DNA of 64,000 bases, taken from NCBI GenBank assembly GCA_905182435.1, contig CAJJBN010000005.1:1-64000 (forward strand). Direction: 5' to 3'. Positions 8,659 to 16,993 of this stretch are shown piece after piece. How positions within the stretch are numbered: position 1 is the stretch's first letter; every line of letters starts with the position of its first letter. The translations under genes were made by a program, and so were the position numbers. Source of the stretch: Opitutaceae bacterium BACL24 MAG-120322-bin51. Lineage in GTDB: Bacteria; Verrucomicrobiota; Verrucomicrobiia; Opitutales; Coraliomargaritaceae. The notes under the pieces are model-generated. The model was not told the origin of the DNA. It saw only the letters and a program-made list of their open reading frames with translations, and ran no database searches.

Positions 8659-9342
8659 ATGAATCACGAACAAGAATTTTCTATGTCTAACAAAACGGGA
8701 TTTAGTCTGATTGAGGTAGTCCTCGCGATCGGTATTTTCCTCGTCACGGTCTTGGCGCTGGTGGGACTACTGGGGCCGACACTGCAGTCGGTCGATGAGG
8801 TGGAAAAAACCGACGAAGTCTCGTCGATCGTGAATACGGTGAACGCGTTTTTGCAGAATTCACCTTCGATAGCGGTGGGTTCAAATTTTGAGGCAATTTT
8901 TAGTGCGGTTGCCACGGGCAATTCCGCGACGTTATTCGTGTATCAAGCGTATCGGGGCGACTCCGAGGCGGTGCAGTTAAAAGTCGGATTTGAGGATTCT
9001 ATCACCGTTGCGGATGACGATAATGCTTCAGTAACTGCCAATAATTTAGCAGATGCGGCCGGCACTATCTACCGTGTCGTGTTGACACCTTCTTCAGTGA
9101 TTCCATTGACCGGCAGTGATGCGAGTGGATCGTCGGTGACTTATCGTAGCTCCAGTCGTGATACATCGACTGATACGTATACGTTGAGCGCTACCTATGC
9201 GACTTATTTGGAAGGTTCGTTTGCAATGGAGGTGCGCATCTATGCGGAAGACCCTGGGCCGACCTTTACTTATACAAAGGCTCTGACCATATTGAAAGAT
9301 GAGGTTCCAGTTTTTACCTATAACACAGCGGTCGTTCGCTAA
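8659..9342 (+). CDS. GspI-like minor pseudopilin
   Basis: Prepilin-type protein with the processing site in KTG-FSLIEVVLAIGIFLVTVLAL, where FSLIEV is the form common in GspI and PilV proteins. A second ATG at 8683 would give the shorter leader MSNKTG and may be the true start; neither has a clear Shine-Dalgarno sequence. The 200-residue remainder is Ser/Thr-rich and predicted beta-rich. It lies between the GspH-like and GspJ-like genes and was probably transcribed with them. Confidence 0.75.
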   Translation: MNHEQEFSMSNKTGFSLIEVVLAIGIFLVTVLALVGLLGPTLQSVDEVEKTDEVSSIVNTVNAFLQNSPSIAVGSNFEAIFSAVATGNSATLFVYQAYRGDSEAVQLKVGFEDSITVADDDNASVTANNLADAAGTIYRVVLTPSSVIPLTGSDASGSSVTYRSSSRDTSTDTYTLSATYATYLEGSFAMEVRIYAEDPGPTFTYTKALTILKDEVPVFTYNTAVVR

Positions 9343-9350
9343 TTTTCACT

Positions 9351-10274
9351 ATGAAGACTTTGCAACTTAGAACTCGAAGCGCAGCGAAACGCGCCTTCAC
9401 CTTGATTGAGATCATGGTGGCGACGGTCATCATGATTGTGCTTGTTGGTTTGGTGATTCAGATCACCAGCGAAGTGCTCAAGGTCTGGACGCGTTCATCC
9501 GGGAAACTGGCGGCGAATGCGGAGGCCCGCATCGCGATGGATCTGATTACCCAGGACCTAGAGACAGCCGTGTTTCGGAATAATGGCCAGCAGTGGTTAC
9601 GCGTTCAAGGCCCTGAAGACACTGACAGTGACTTTAAGGACGATACTGTATCACTAAAACTGTTTTCGCCGGCATTGGATCGTCCCCAGCAGTTTCCTGA
9701 TGGAACTGATATTCCTGGGGATATTTGTGCGATTGGTTATTACCTCAGAGAGAAGGAGTCCTACTCGGGGGGAGCAGATGTTCATGCGCTGTATCGTATG
9801 GTGGTCGATTCGAAAACGACCTTTGATGAGTACTTGGGTACTGGAACGACTAGTCCGCAAGTAGCCCTAGATAATGGTAGTTCAGCTGATTGGAGTAACG
9901 CCACTATCTATGCCAACGAAAATTATTTGGTGAGTAATATCGTTGAGTTTAAAGTGCTTGTTTATTTGAACGATAGCAATGGTGAGCCGTTGAATGCCTC
10001 CCCAACGACTGGCGAACTAATAGACGGCTATGTTTATGTATATGGAGGCACGGGAGGCACTGATCCCGCGACTGCGACGACACAGTTGTTGTATGCGGAT
10101 GTCATTTTGACGGTCGTTTCGGATGAAGGGCTCGAATTACTTCGTTTGCTGGGTGAAGGTCGCACAGGGACTGGATATGAAGATGACGGAACGGATACTG
10201 CTGAAATTCAGGTCGTTCGCGAGCACGGCGATACGTTTACTCGACGCGTGAACTTTATGGCGCACCCTTTGTAA
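9351..10274 (+). CDS. GspJ-like minor pseudopilin
   Basis: Last gene of the pseudopilin operon, 307 residues. The leader is longer and basic (MKTLQLRTRSAAKRA), then FTLIEIMVATVIMIVLVGLV with Glu at +5; Ala replaces Gly before Phe. ARIAMDLITQDLETAVFR after the helix is the characteristic GspJ/PilW segment. The rest is an acidic, Gly-rich globular domain ending in EHGDTFTRRVNFMAHP. A rho-independent terminator follows 30 bases after the stop, closing the operon. Confidence 0.8.
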   Translation: MKTLQLRTRSAAKRAFTLIEIMVATVIMIVLVGLVIQITSEVLKVWTRSSGKLAANAEARIAMDLITQDLETAVFRNNGQQWLRVQGPEDTDSDFKDDTVSLKLFSPALDRPQQFPDGTDIPGDICAIGYYLREKESYSGGADVHALYRMVVDSKTTFDEYLGTGTTSPQVALDNGSSADWSNATIYANENYLVSNIVEFKVLVYLNDSNGEPLNASPTTGELIDGYVYVYGGTGGTDPATATTQLLYADVILTVVSDEGLELLRLLGEGRTGTGYEDDGTDTAEIQVVREHGDTFTRRVNFMAHPL

Positions 10275-10305
10275 GCGAACTACAATCTGATCAGTTCTAT
10301 TTCTC

Positions 10306-10331
10306 AAAAAGCGGCGCAAGCCGCTTTTTTT
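10306..10331 (+). terminator. Rho-independent terminator of the pseudopilin operon
   Basis: AAAAAGCGGC-gcaa-GCCGCTTTTT forms a 10-bp stem with a GCAA tetraloop followed by a T-run. It lies 32 bases after the stop of the GspJ-like gene. Confidence 0.9.
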
Positions 10332-10579
10332 GTTTGATTGTCGATTGCCGGCAGACTGTTGGGTATTGCTATCGGGCAAGATCCCGGCTGCATGCGGACC
10401 ACAGTGGCATCTGTTCAGCTGCCATGTGGCGACAGCGTAGAACGCCGGAGGCACGGAGGTCGTCGCGGCTGATTGACTCGACTCTAGCGTCCGCCAAGCA
10501 AACTCTTCGATTTGCGTCGGCAGCAATGCCGCTCGCAGGATTCTGGTGAGTTGGCGATCACTACGGCAGACGGATCGGT

Positions 10580-11998
10580 CTATAGAAATTTAATTTTCCG
10601 AGCGGCAAAGGCAGCCATGCGGATCAGCAGCATGCCATCGCGCCAGCGGTCGATTTGTGGCTCGCCGTAGGTCCGGCTCTGGTAGCGAATTGGTAGGTCG
10701 CGGATCTTGAGGTTGAGTTTGGCGGCGCCGAAGATCAGGTCGAAATCGCCGAAGGGATCGAAGTTGCCGAAGTAACTACGGTTGGCTTCGATCAATTCAT
10801 AGTGCGACTTGCTGAAGACCTTGGTGCCGCACAGGGTGTCTTTGACTGGCATGCTGAGTAACCAGGAGAAGAGCATGCTAAAGAACTTGTTGCCACACAT
10901 GTTTAAGAAGCGCATGGCCTCGTCTTCCATTGGGTAAACCAGGCGCACGCCGTTGACGAATTCACAATGGCCGAGCTGAATAGCTTCGAAGAATTTGGGT
11001 AGATCTTCGGGCGGCACGGTGAGGTCGGCATCAAGGATCATGATGATATCGCCGGTGGCTTTTGCATAGCCGAGGCGCATGGCGTCGCCCTTACCTTTAC
11101 CAGGTTGCTGGTAGGCTTTGATGTCACGCTCGGGATACTTCTCGATGCAGGAATGAATCATGTCCCAAGTGTCGTCTTGAGAATTGCCTTCGACGAAAAT
11201 GATTTCGGTCGACTGCCCCATGTTAGGGGTGCGCTGGATAGCAGCTTCGATATTGCCCGATTCATTGCGAGCAGGAATGATGACGGTCACGCTGAGGCTG
11301 TCGGCTGGCTTAGCTAGCTGCTTGGGTCGCGCGACAAAGAACAAGCTTAGGCAGGCGAACGGCAGCAGCGGGGCGATGAATTTATTAATCAGGCTGCCGA
11401 GGCCGCAGAGTTCGTGTGGCACGAGGATACGCGTATCGGAGCGCACCATTTCCCAGCCGGAAAGGTCGAGCAGATTACGCAAATCGTCTGAGGACAGCCA
11501 GTTTTGCTGTGGGCGTTTGGGTTTGAGGCCGAGTAATGTGCTGAGTCCTAGAATGGGGCGCCACAATGTGTTGTGGATGTTTAGCACTAAGCGCGTTGCA
11601 GGTGTGGCCGCGTGGTGACTATTCTCAAGGAGTTGTTGGACGTCGGCAGCCTCATTTAGCGTGTCGGACAGCAACAGATAGTCGTATGTCTGATCAAAGG
11701 TTGCCGTCTCGCCGGCTGCGCAGGCGAATTGCGCCTGTGGCAGTTTTTGTTTCGCGGCGTTGACTTGCTCCTCGACCAGATCGATGCCGGCGAGCGTACG
11801 ATTTGGTAGGTGTTGAAGTAGCTCGCCTGAACCGCAGCCGATTTCAAGCACACTGCTGCCCTCGGGGATTAGAAAGCGATAGTAGTTTCCCAAGATGCGG
11901 CGATAGGCTTTGCTCCATGCACTTGTAGGGCGTAGCTCGGTATAGTGCGATTTGAGGCGGCTCCATGTGAGCTCGAGGATTTTTGAAGTAGTGGCCAT
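10580..11998 (-). CDS. Fusion of SAM-dependent methyltransferase and GT2 family glycosyltransferase
   Basis: A 472-residue two-domain protein. Residues about 1-235 are a class I methyltransferase: SVLEIGCGSGELL binds S-adenosylmethionine, followed by acidic GIDL and a LLLSDTLN segment. Residues about 240-472 are a family 2 glycosyltransferase of the dolichol-phosphate-mannose-synthase type: SVTVIIPARNESGNIE, GKGKGDAMRLG and the DADLTVPPEDL metal-binding site, with CGTKVF and a RSYGEP-like RTYGEP motif near the end. It probably transfers a sugar to polyprenyl phosphate and modifies a glycan or lipid intermediate; the acceptors are unknown. It stands alone, convergent with the pseudopilin operon. 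Both halves are intact. Confidence 0.88.
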   Translation of the reverse strand: MATTSKILELTWSRLKSHYTELRPTSAWSKAYRRILGNYYRFLIPEGSSVLEIGCGSGELLQHLPNRTLAGIDLVEEQVNAAKQKLPQAQFACAAGETATFDQTYDYLLLSDTLNEAADVQQLLENSHHAATPATRLVLNIHNTLWRPILGLSTLLGLKPKRPQQNWLSSDDLRNLLDLSGWEMVRSDTRILVPHELCGLGSLINKFIAPLLPFACLSLFFVARPKQLAKPADSLSVTVIIPARNESGNIEAAIQRTPNMGQSTEIIFVEGNSQDDTWDMIHSCIEKYPERDIKAYQQPGKGKGDAMRLGYAKATGDIIMILDADLTVPPEDLPKFFEAIQLGHCEFVNGVRLVYPMEDEAMRFLNMCGNKFFSMLFSWLLSMPVKDTLCGTKVFSKSHYELIEANRSYFGNFDPFGDFDLIFGAAKLNLKIRDLPIRYQSRTYGEPQIDRWRDGMLLIRMAAFAARKIKFL

Positions 11999-12130
11999 GG
12001 TCCATCTGTTAGATCATGAAGTCTCGCGCAGGTCGATTGTGATTTTTGACGACGATAGATCGCGCGGCGGTGCCGCGAGTTTAAAGATGTGGTTGCGTGA
12101 AAGTCACGTGGGCTTAATTATATAAACATC

Positions 12131-13075
12131 ATGTCTGTCAAATCACCGATTGTTACAATTACTTTAAATCCTGCGATCGATCAGACGGTTTTCGTCGATC
12201 AGTTGGTTCCGGGGTCGGTGCATCGGGTGAGTCAGTCGCGCCGTCAAGCGGGCGGTAAAGGAGTGAATGTGGCGACACTGTTGGCACTCGGTGGTGCGGA
12301 AGTCGTGGCTTCGGGTTTTTTAGGAGATGCCAACGCCACGATCTTTGAGCAACACTTCAGCGAATATGGTGTGTGCGATGCATTTATTCGTGTCCAAGGC
12401 GAAACACGAACGGGTATTAAGATCGTGGATGCGGGGATAAATGAAACGACCGATTTAAATATGGTCGGAGTTGCGCCGACGCTCGAGCAGTGCGCTGCGC
12501 TTCGAAGCCTGTTGCTAGAGCTGGCTGAGCCAGGGCGCTGGTTTTTGATTGCGGGGAGTCTGCCTGCCGGAGTGGAGCCTCGATTTGTGACTGAATTAAT
12601 TCAAGCCTTACGCGGAGCTGGCGCTAAGGTGGCAGTCGATAGTAGTGGCGCTGCGCTGAAGGCGGCGGTGGCGGCGGGAGTCGATTTGATCAAGCCGAAT
12701 GAGCATGAATTAGCGGAGTTGCTGAGCGTGGAGCTAAAAGATTTTGATGCAATTGTCGCAGCGGCACGGCGACTGTGCAAAGAGCGCATGCCGAATTTAA
12801 TCGTCTCGCTGGGTGCTCAAGGCGCGTTGTTTCTGACGGCTGAGGCCGAGCTGTTGGTGCGTGCGCCGAAGCTAAATGTGGTCAGTACGGTGGGTGCTGG
12901 AGATGCGCTGCTGGCGGGCTATTTACACGGGCAGCAATTAGGCGAATCACTTGAAGACTGTGCGCGCCGCGCGACGGTGTATGCATGGAGCCGACTGGAG
13001 TCGTTGACGCCGATGTTGCCACAGGGCGATGAGTTGAGCGAGCGGCTTGAGCGCGTTCGCGTTGAGGTGACATAG
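12131..13075 (+). CDS. fruK: 1-phosphofructokinase, PfkB family
   Basis: Sugar kinase expected to phosphorylate fructose 1-phosphate to fructose 1,6-bisphosphate; tagatose 6-phosphate kinase is a close alternative. The 314-residue protein begins with TLNPAIDQTVF, has the phosphosugar-binding GGKGVNVA near residue 42, and the catalytic anion hole and base in TVGAGDALLAGYL near residue 252. LIKPNEHELAELL is the usual 1-PfK segment. No fructose PTS genes are adjacent. A small palindrome, CGTGA-aag-TCACG (12096-12108), lies about 25 bases upstream and could be a control site. No obvious Shine-Dalgarno sequence. Confidence 0.88.
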   Translation: MSVKSPIVTITLNPAIDQTVFVDQLVPGSVHRVSQSRRQAGGKGVNVATLLALGGAEVVASGFLGDANATIFEQHFSEYGVCDAFIRVQGETRTGIKIVDAGINETTDLNMVGVAPTLEQCAALRSLLLELAEPGRWFLIAGSLPAGVEPRFVTELIQALRGAGAKVAVDSSGAALKAAVAAGVDLIKPNEHELAELLSVELKDFDAIVAAARRLCKERMPNLIVSLGAQGALFLTAEAELLVRAPKLNVVSTVGAGDALLAGYLHGQQLGESLEDCARRATVYAWSRLESLTPMLPQGDELSERLERVRVEVT

Positions 13076-13250
13076 GCATTGCTACGCCATCTTCGGCAGG
13101 CCTTCGTCTTGCCTGTGGTCAGGCAAAGAATACAGACAGGAATGTCTGTTTCACGCGGTGAAGTTCACTATTCACTTCAGAGCCGCGTGGCGCGAAGCTC
13201 TTTACGCGGTCACTCGCCGAAGGCGTCACTCCTCACTCGACCGAAGGTCG
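13076..13250. repeat. Repeat-rich gap between fruK and rho
   Basis: Two repeat types are present. At 13132-13155 lies CAGACA-ggaa-TGTCTG followed by TTCACG, a short hairpin element that recurs in varied form near 6561, 41803 and 56393. At 13210-13250, read on the minus strand, come CGACCTTCGGTCGAGTGAGG and CGCCTTCGGCGAGTGA, members of the mini-hairpin plus AGTGA family. The first of these begins at the base next to the rho stop codon. Confidence 0.8.
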
Positions 13251-14396
13251 TTAACGATCCAGTAGTTTGATGAACTCCTCGTTATTCTTGGTCTGCTCAA
13301 AGCGGTCGATCATGATCTCTGCGGCGTCTTCGATTTTCTGACCAGCCAGCGCACGGCGCAGGAATTGAGCGCCTTCGAGGTATTTGCCAGACAGGATCAA
13401 TTCTTCTTTACGTGTGCCCGATGCATTCAGATTAATCGCAGGCCAGAGGCGAAGCTCGGCTGCTTTGCGGTCGAGTACCATTTCCATGTTACCCGTGCCT
13501 TTGAATTCCTGGAAGATAAGATCATCCATCTTACTGCCAGTTTGTACCAGTGCAGTGGCGATAATGGTGAGACTGCCGCCTTCTTCGCAATTACGCGCAG
13601 CGGAGAAAAATTGACGCGGCTTTTCCAGCGCACGGCTGTCGAGGCCACCAGTCATGGTGCGGCCACCTTTGCCGGATGCGGCATTGTAGGCGCGAGCCAG
13701 TCGAGTGATGGAGTCGAGTAGCAGCACCACGTCTTTGCCAGCTTCGACTAGATGCTTCGCGCGTTCGATCGCAAGCTCGGCGAGGCGGAGGTGGTTGGTG
13801 ATTTCTTCGTCGTTGGAAGACGCGTAGATTTCGGCATCGACGCTGCGTTTAAAGTCGGTGACTTCTTCGGGGCGCTCGTCGACCAGGAGCACGATGACGT
13901 GACATTCGGGATGATTCTCTATGACGCCGTGAGCGATGTCGTGTAAAATAGTGGTCTTACCTGTGCGTGGTGGGGCGACGATCAGTCCACGGGTGCCTTT
14001 ACCAATCGGGCAAAAAAGATCCATAATGCGCGTGGTGACGCGACCGTCCTTAGCTTCGAGCTTAAGTTGCTCGTCAGGAGCGATGGAGACCATCTGTTGG
14101 AAAGTGTAACGACCTTTGCGCTCTTCCATTGTCGCGCCGTCGACTGTGTCGATGTAGTTGACCTTTGGATTGGGGAATCGCTCGTTGCTGATGGCGTTGC
14201 CTTCGATGAAATGGCCTTGTTTGAGGCGAAAGCGTTTGATCAGTTCGCGTGTAACGAATGGATCGGTCGGGCGAGTCTTGCCGTTGCGGGCAGGGTCGAG
14301 GAGCTGCCCAGTCTTATTCGGGAGCATTTCAAGAATGCCGGATACGGCGATTTGATTGTCCTTGGGGGCTTCCTTGGGTGTTGCTTCGTTACTCAT
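13251..14396 (-). CDS. rho: Transcription termination factor Rho (shortened N-terminus)
   Basis: Hexameric RNA translocase that ends transcription. ATG 14396 gives 381 residues. The motor is complete: [19 protein letters not shown] with Walker [17 protein letters not shown], the Q-loop [37 protein letters not shown] and the R-loop [10 protein letters not shown]. The N-terminal helix bundle found in E. coli Rho is missing, and the RNA-binding motif normally DGFGFLRS reads [10 protein letters not shown], so the aromatic RNA-stacking residues are gone while the following [18 protein letters not shown] aligns. The P-loop has R where E. coli has K181. Single gene; a mini-hairpin repeat abuts its stop codon. 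Confidence 0.97.
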   Translation of the reverse strand: MSNEATPKEAPKDNQIAVSGILEMLPNKTGQLLDPARNGKTRPTDPFVTRELIKRFRLKQGHFIEGNAISNERFPNPKVNYIDTVDGATMEERKGRYTFQQMVSIAPDEQLKLEAKDGRVTTRIMDLFCPIGKGTRGLIVAPPRTGKTTILHDIAHGVIENHPECHVIVLLVDERPEEVTDFKRSVDAEIYASSNDEEITNHLRLAELAIERAKHLVEAGKDVVLLLDSITRLARAYNAASGKGGRTMTGGLDSRALEKPRQFFSAARNCEEGGSLTIIATALVQTGSKMDDLIFQEFKGTGNMEMVLDRKAAELRLWPAINLNASGTRKEELILSGKYLEGAQFLRRALAGQKIEDAAEIMIDRFEQTKNNEEFIKLLDR

Positions 14397-14897
14397 GTTA
14401 GAGTGCCACGTATGGCGATAGTGTGTCTTGGAGAAAGTGGCGTGCGTGCGCACGTTGCGTTGCGGGGATCGACGGTAAACAATCCGAAGATCAGTGGGAA
14501 TATTGTTGTTTCAGCTGTTTGGTGGACATCAAGTCCGCTCCAGTGTGAGCTCTCGGCTGCACCTACTGTCTAAACGATATATAAAAGAGTTGAAGGACAA
14601 GTTAGCGGCTGTCAAGCGCAGCTTCGCTGTGCAGTGAGGCCGTGCTGCGCACGGGGGGATACCGACCTTCGGTCGAGTGACGCCTGCGGCGAGTGAGAGC
14701 ACGGCTCTGCCGTGAGTGAAAGTGCCATGCTACGCATTGAGTGAAAGTGAGGAGTGGGGCTCTGCGGACGGCGCGGAGGTCGTCCCTCCCGTGTTCATTT
14801 CACACTACCACTCTCACTACATGGCGGAGCCGAGTGCTCACTTTCACTTCGTGCGCAGCGCGGTCACTCGACCGCAGGTCGTCTCGGCTACGCCGAC
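14397..14897. repeat. Intergenic hairpin-repeat arrays between gdhA and rho
   Basis: About 500 bases without a convincing gene. From 14630 to 14760 the plus strand carries mini-hairpins followed by (G)AGTGA: GACCTTCGGTCGAGTGA (14664-14680), CGCCTGCGGCGAGTGA (14681-14696) and ACGGCTCTGCCGTGAGTGA (14701-14719), then GTGAAAGTGAGGAGTGG. From about 14800 to 14897 a similar array runs on the minus strand, starting right after the gdhA stop with GTCGGCGTAGCC and CGACCTGCGGTCGAGTGA. The two arrays face each other. The rho promoter should lie in 14400-14600, but none was clear. Confidence 0.75.
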
Positions 14898-16232
14898 TTA
14901 AGGGAAGACGCCGCGCAGCTCGTAAACTTTGTCGATATGCTCGATCGCCGATGCGTAAGAGGCGATGCGCATGTTGCAGTTTAAGCGTTTGGACATCTTT
15001 AGGACACGCTCGGCGGAGCGGGTCATTATTTTTTTGAGACGTTCATCGACCAGTTCTTCGTCCCAGGTCTCGGATTGGCGGTTTTGTTTCCATTCAAAAT
15101 AACTAACAGTCACGCCGCCGGCGTTGCATAGGATGGCGGGCAGCACTTCGACACCTTTTTCGAGCAGGTAGCGCTCGGCGTGAGGTGTGGTGGGAGCGTT
15201 GGCACCTTCCACCAGTACCTTGCATTGCATGCGCTTAGCGTGTTCTAGATCGACCATCTGCTCTAGTGCCGCGGGGATAAACAGGTCGACGGGGGTGGAA
15301 TAGAAGGTTTCGTTGCTGACGGCTGTGGCATCGGCAAATCCGTGCACGCCGCCAGTGGCTTTAACGTGTTGCGCGAGCGCTTCGGCGTCGATGCCGGTTT
15401 CGTTAAGAATCGCGCCAGTGTGATCCATCACTGCTTTGAGTGTGGTGCCGCGCTGTTGCAGCAACCGAGCAGTCCATGAGCCGACATTGCCGAAGCCGAT
15501 TAGGCTGCAGGAGACTTTGTCGAGCTCGATGTTCATGCCGGGCAGCAGGGCATCGAGAACGTAGACGAGGCCTTGACCAGTGGCTTTTTCGCGGCCTGCC
15601 GAGCCGCCGAATTCGAGGGGCTTGCCGGTGACGACCCCGCGGGCGGTGACCTTGCTGGAGGACTCGGCAAAGTTTATATAGGTGTCGGCCATCCACGCCA
15701 TGACTTGAGCGTTGGTGCCGACGTCGGGAGCGGGGATGTCGTAGTCGGGCCCGATATTGTCGCCCAGCGCCGAGGTCAGACGACGTGTGACGCGCATGAG
15801 TTCGTCCTTGCTGACGGCTCGTGGGTCGATGCGCAGCGCGCCTTTGGCACCGCCGAAAGGGAGGCGGGCGAGTGCGCACTTCATGGTCATGAGTAGGGCG
15901 AGGGTCTTGACTTCGTCGAGTTTGACCTCGGGGTGGTAGCGAATTCCGCCTTTGTAGGGGCCGAGCACATTGTTGTGTTGCACACGGTAGCCTTTAAATA
16001 GTTGCCAGGTGCCGTCGTCCATTTCGACGGGGCAGTGGACCATGATTTCGTTTTTAGGCTGGGTGAGAATTAATTTTAGCCGATGCGGCACGTCCAAAGC
16101 ATTAGCCGCCTCGAGCACGGAACCAATGGTTTGGAAATAGAGATTGTGCTCGTCGTAAATTTCTTCGAGTTCGTGGAATATTTCTCGGGCGGATTGGCAG
16201 GCGGGGGTATCACAAGGTTCCATTCGATGCAT
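14898..16232 (-). CDS. gdhA: Glutamate dehydrogenase family (Glu/Leu/Phe/Val dehydrogenase)
   Basis: Interconverts glutamate and 2-oxoglutarate with ammonium and NAD(P). The 444-residue protein has the usual length. The N-terminal domain carries KGYRVQHNNVLGPYKGGIRYHP and the catalytic-Lys signature LPFGGAKGALRIDP, then PAPDVGTNAQVMAWM. The dinucleotide-binding domain has LIGFGNVGSWTA near residue 243. KPLEFGGSAGREKATGQG fits glutamate rather than leucine enzymes. Cofactor preference cannot be read with confidence. A hairpin-repeat array begins immediately after its stop codon. Confidence 0.92.
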   Translation of the reverse strand: MHRMEPCDTPACQSAREIFHELEEIYDEHNLYFQTIGSVLEAANALDVPHRLKLILTQPKNEIMVHCPVEMDDGTWQLFKGYRVQHNNVLGPYKGGIRYHPEVKLDEVKTLALLMTMKCALARLPFGGAKGALRIDPRAVSKDELMRVTRRLTSALGDNIGPDYDIPAPDVGTNAQVMAWMADTYINFAESSSKVTARGVVTGKPLEFGGSAGREKATGQGLVYVLDALLPGMNIELDKVSCSLIGFGNVGSWTARLLQQRGTTLKAVMDHTGAILNETGIDAEALAQHVKATGGVHGFADATAVSNETFYSTPVDLFIPAALEQMVDLEHAKRMQCKVLVEGANAPTTPHAERYLLEKGVEVLPAILCNAGGVTVSYFEWKQNRQSETWDEELVDERLKKIMTRSAERVLKMSKRLNCNMRIASYASAIEHIDKVYELRGVFP

Positions 16233-16444
16233 GGTAACTGGTTGGGGAGTTCTGACAAGTCTGCTTGATGGATATCTGTGGTATCGATCGTTATTCTGAA
16301 TTGGCCTTTAATGACTTGGATGTCTTTAATGGGATTGTGCCAACTTGAATTTACGATTAAGTTAAATTGTAGCTTGCATGAGCAAGGGGGAGAATTAGGT
16401 TCTCAGCCTTTTGAGGATGCCTACTCACGGACCTCACAATTAGC

Positions 16445-16990
16445 ATGCAAAATACAACCATAGCTTATGATAGTAAGGTCGAGGGTGAAATTATTGTCAC
16501 TCAGGCGGATGCTGTAATTAACTGGATTCGCAAACACTCGGTTTGGCCGATGCCGATGGGCCTCGCTTGTTGCGCGATTGAATTGATGGCCGCAGGCGGT
16601 GCGCGCTTCGATATTTCCCGATTCGGAATGGAAGTGATGCGTTTCTCGCCTCGTCAGGCAGATTGCATGATCGTTGCGGGTACCGTGACTTACAAAATGG
16701 CTGAAGTTGTGCGTCGTATTTACGATCAGATGGCTGAGCCGAAATGGGTGGTGGCGATGGGCGCTTGTGCGAGCACAGGCGGGATGTATCGCTCCTATGC
16801 GACGCTGCAAGGCGTGGACCAGATTATCCCAGTCGATGTTTATGTTAGTGGTTGCCCTCCGCGTCCGGAGGCATTGCTGGATGCGATGATTAAACTGCAG
16901 GACAAGATCGGCACCGAGCGTTCGGTGAAGAACTTGTTCCCTGAAAAGGCTGATTCGAAAGAAGTAGCCGGAGCTACGAAGGAAAGTTAA
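16445..16990 (+). CDS. nuoB: NADH-quinone oxidoreductase subunit B
   Basis: Peripheral-arm subunit of complex I that holds the terminal [4Fe-4S] cluster N2, which passes electrons to quinone. All four ligand positions are visible: the tandem Cys pair in [11 protein letters not shown] (C42, C43), VAMGACAS (C108) and VSGCPPRPE (C137). 181 residues. It is the first gene of the nuo operon here; nuoA, normally directly upstream, is absent, and the 212 bases between gdhA and nuoB encode nothing similar. nuoC begins four bases after its stop. Confidence 0.97.
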   Translation: MQNTTIAYDSKVEGEIIVTQADAVINWIRKHSVWPMPMGLACCAIELMAAGGARFDISRFGMEVMRFSPRQADCMIVAGTVTYKMAEVVRRIYDQMAEPKWVVAMGACASTGGMYRSYATLQGVDQIIPVDVYVSGCPPRPEALLDAMIKLQDKIGTERSVKNLFPEKADSKEVAGATKES

Positions 16991-16993
16991 GCT

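Noticed and set aside
14397..14453. Longer N-terminus of Rho starting at 14453
   Set aside because: The extra 19 residues (MRTHATFSKTHYRHTWHSN) have no resemblance to the Rho helix bundle.
15403..15879. 158-codon frame on the gdhA strand, other frame
   Set aside because: Arg-rich shadow translation of gdhA; not protein-like.
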